From: Spirochaetota bacterium
GTDB lineage: Bacteria > Spirochaetota > Spirochaetia > Sphaerochaetales > Sphaerochaetaceae
NCBI GenBank assembly: GCA_023401595.1
Contig: JAEXDQ010000053.1
Coordinates: 96,401 to 160,400, forward strand
Reading direction: 5' to 3'
DNA length: 64,000 nucleotides
In this document: positions 63,914 through 64,000 of the stretch, piece after piece
Layout of the letters: every line of letters begins with the position of its first letter
How positions within the stretch are numbered: position 1 is the stretch's first letter
Translations under genes and position numbers: made by a program
The notes under the pieces: generated by a model
Database searches by the model: none
Seen by the model: only the letters and a program-made list of their open reading frames with translations
Told to the model about the DNA's origin: nothing

Positions 63914-64000
63914 GTAACGCAATCTCGGCTTTAAGCTCTCAAATTTGATTTTCAAGAAGAAGTATTCAGTATCTCTGAAACCATAAGCTTTTCTTCTCAG
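63887..64000 (-). mobile_element. End of an ISL3-like insertion sequence
   Basis: The stretch starts with GGCTCAACTCAGAAATTTGG, similar to ISL3-family terminal repeats as I remember them, and contains the 3' end of a transposase gene. It interrupts the PAS gene. The rest of the element lies outside the window, so ends and target duplication cannot be checked. Confidence 0.55.
63890..64000 (-). CDS. Transposase C-terminus, ISL3-like (partial)
   Basis: The minus-strand frame is open from the window end to a TGA at 63890 and encodes 36 residues: RRKAYGFRDTEYFFLKI followed by a basic tail. AYGFRxxExFxLRI close to the C-terminus is characteristic of ISL3-family (DDE_Tnp_ISL3) transposases. The catalytic part lies beyond the window. 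The assignment rests on this short motif and on the element-like sequence at its end. Confidence 0.6.
   Translation of the reverse strand: MRRKAYGFRDTEYFFLKIKFESLKPRLRYLSPKFLS

Overview
The window reads as about 64 kb of chromosome from a host- or gut-associated bacterium, most likely a spirochaete (Sphaerochaeta/Treponema-like). This is inference from gene content and style: an outer-membrane barrel of the UPF0164/FadL-like type, a 55-residue zinc-ribbon protein with its own strong promoter, a MurE without the canonical DNPR motif, an archaeal-type cytidylate kinase, several TTG/GTG starts behind good Shine-Dalgarno sites, and sugar ABC importers without a linked ATPase. Most of the window is GC-rich; two AT-rich blocks (about 17.76-19.57 kb and 45.1-47.35 kb) stand out as acquired DNA. 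No rRNA, tRNA or CRISPR was found.

Layout. 0-1.8 kb: end of a tripartite tricarboxylate transporter (tctA, tctC). 1.8-2.9 kb: orphan BtuF/FepB-like binding protein. 3.3-7.6 kb: proA-proB-(possible glycosyltransferase)-amidase operon. 7.6-12.9 kb: pncB, serS, proC, trmL and a GyrI-like protein on the minus strand. 13.4-15.0 kb: uppP and an unknown gene. 15.6-17.8 kb: autoregulated tetR-MFS operon whose third gene, an FtsX-type permease, is cut off by the first AT-rich block, which carries a DUF4143 ATPase. 19.6-26.8 kb: C39-like cysteine peptidase, radical SAM, a coiled-coil protein, a second MFS exporter, dinB. 26.8-29.7 kb: ddl and murE. 30-36.8 kb: GNAT, TSCPD protein, outer-membrane protein, zinc-ribbon protein, then murC-yicC-cmk-rpoZ-miaA. 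37-42.5 kb: minus-strand folC, NFACT/Rqc2, MEMO-like and a membrane-anchored protein. 43-45 kb: acyl-CoA ligase and yhbY. 45-47.4 kb: second AT-rich block with a second DUF4143 ATPase, an Mrr-N fragment and a decayed serine recombinase. 47.4-63.5 kb: a carbohydrate region. 63.6-64 kb: a PAS-domain gene interrupted by an ISL3-like insertion sequence.

The carbohydrate region is the most coherent system. It holds a GH20 hexosaminidase, a ROK repressor, two ABC permeases and a binding protein, a GH2 beta-mannosidase and a GH94 enzyme very close to N,N'-diacetylchitobiose phosphorylase. The promoters of the ROK gene and of the binding-protein gene carry the same 25-bp interrupted palindrome at the same distance from the -35 and -10 boxes, and one good half-site lies upstream of the phosphorylase. 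I infer a ROK-controlled regulon for uptake and phosphorolysis of chitobiose, or of the Man-GlcNAc2 core of N-glycans.

Other structures of note are a 363-bp array of 33 in-phase 11-bp units (54455-54817), a short GTAGGGCTACC-type repeat at three intergenic sites, a 13-bp-arm palindrome on the tetR promoter, and two promoters placed so that the transcript would start at the ATG (leaderless).
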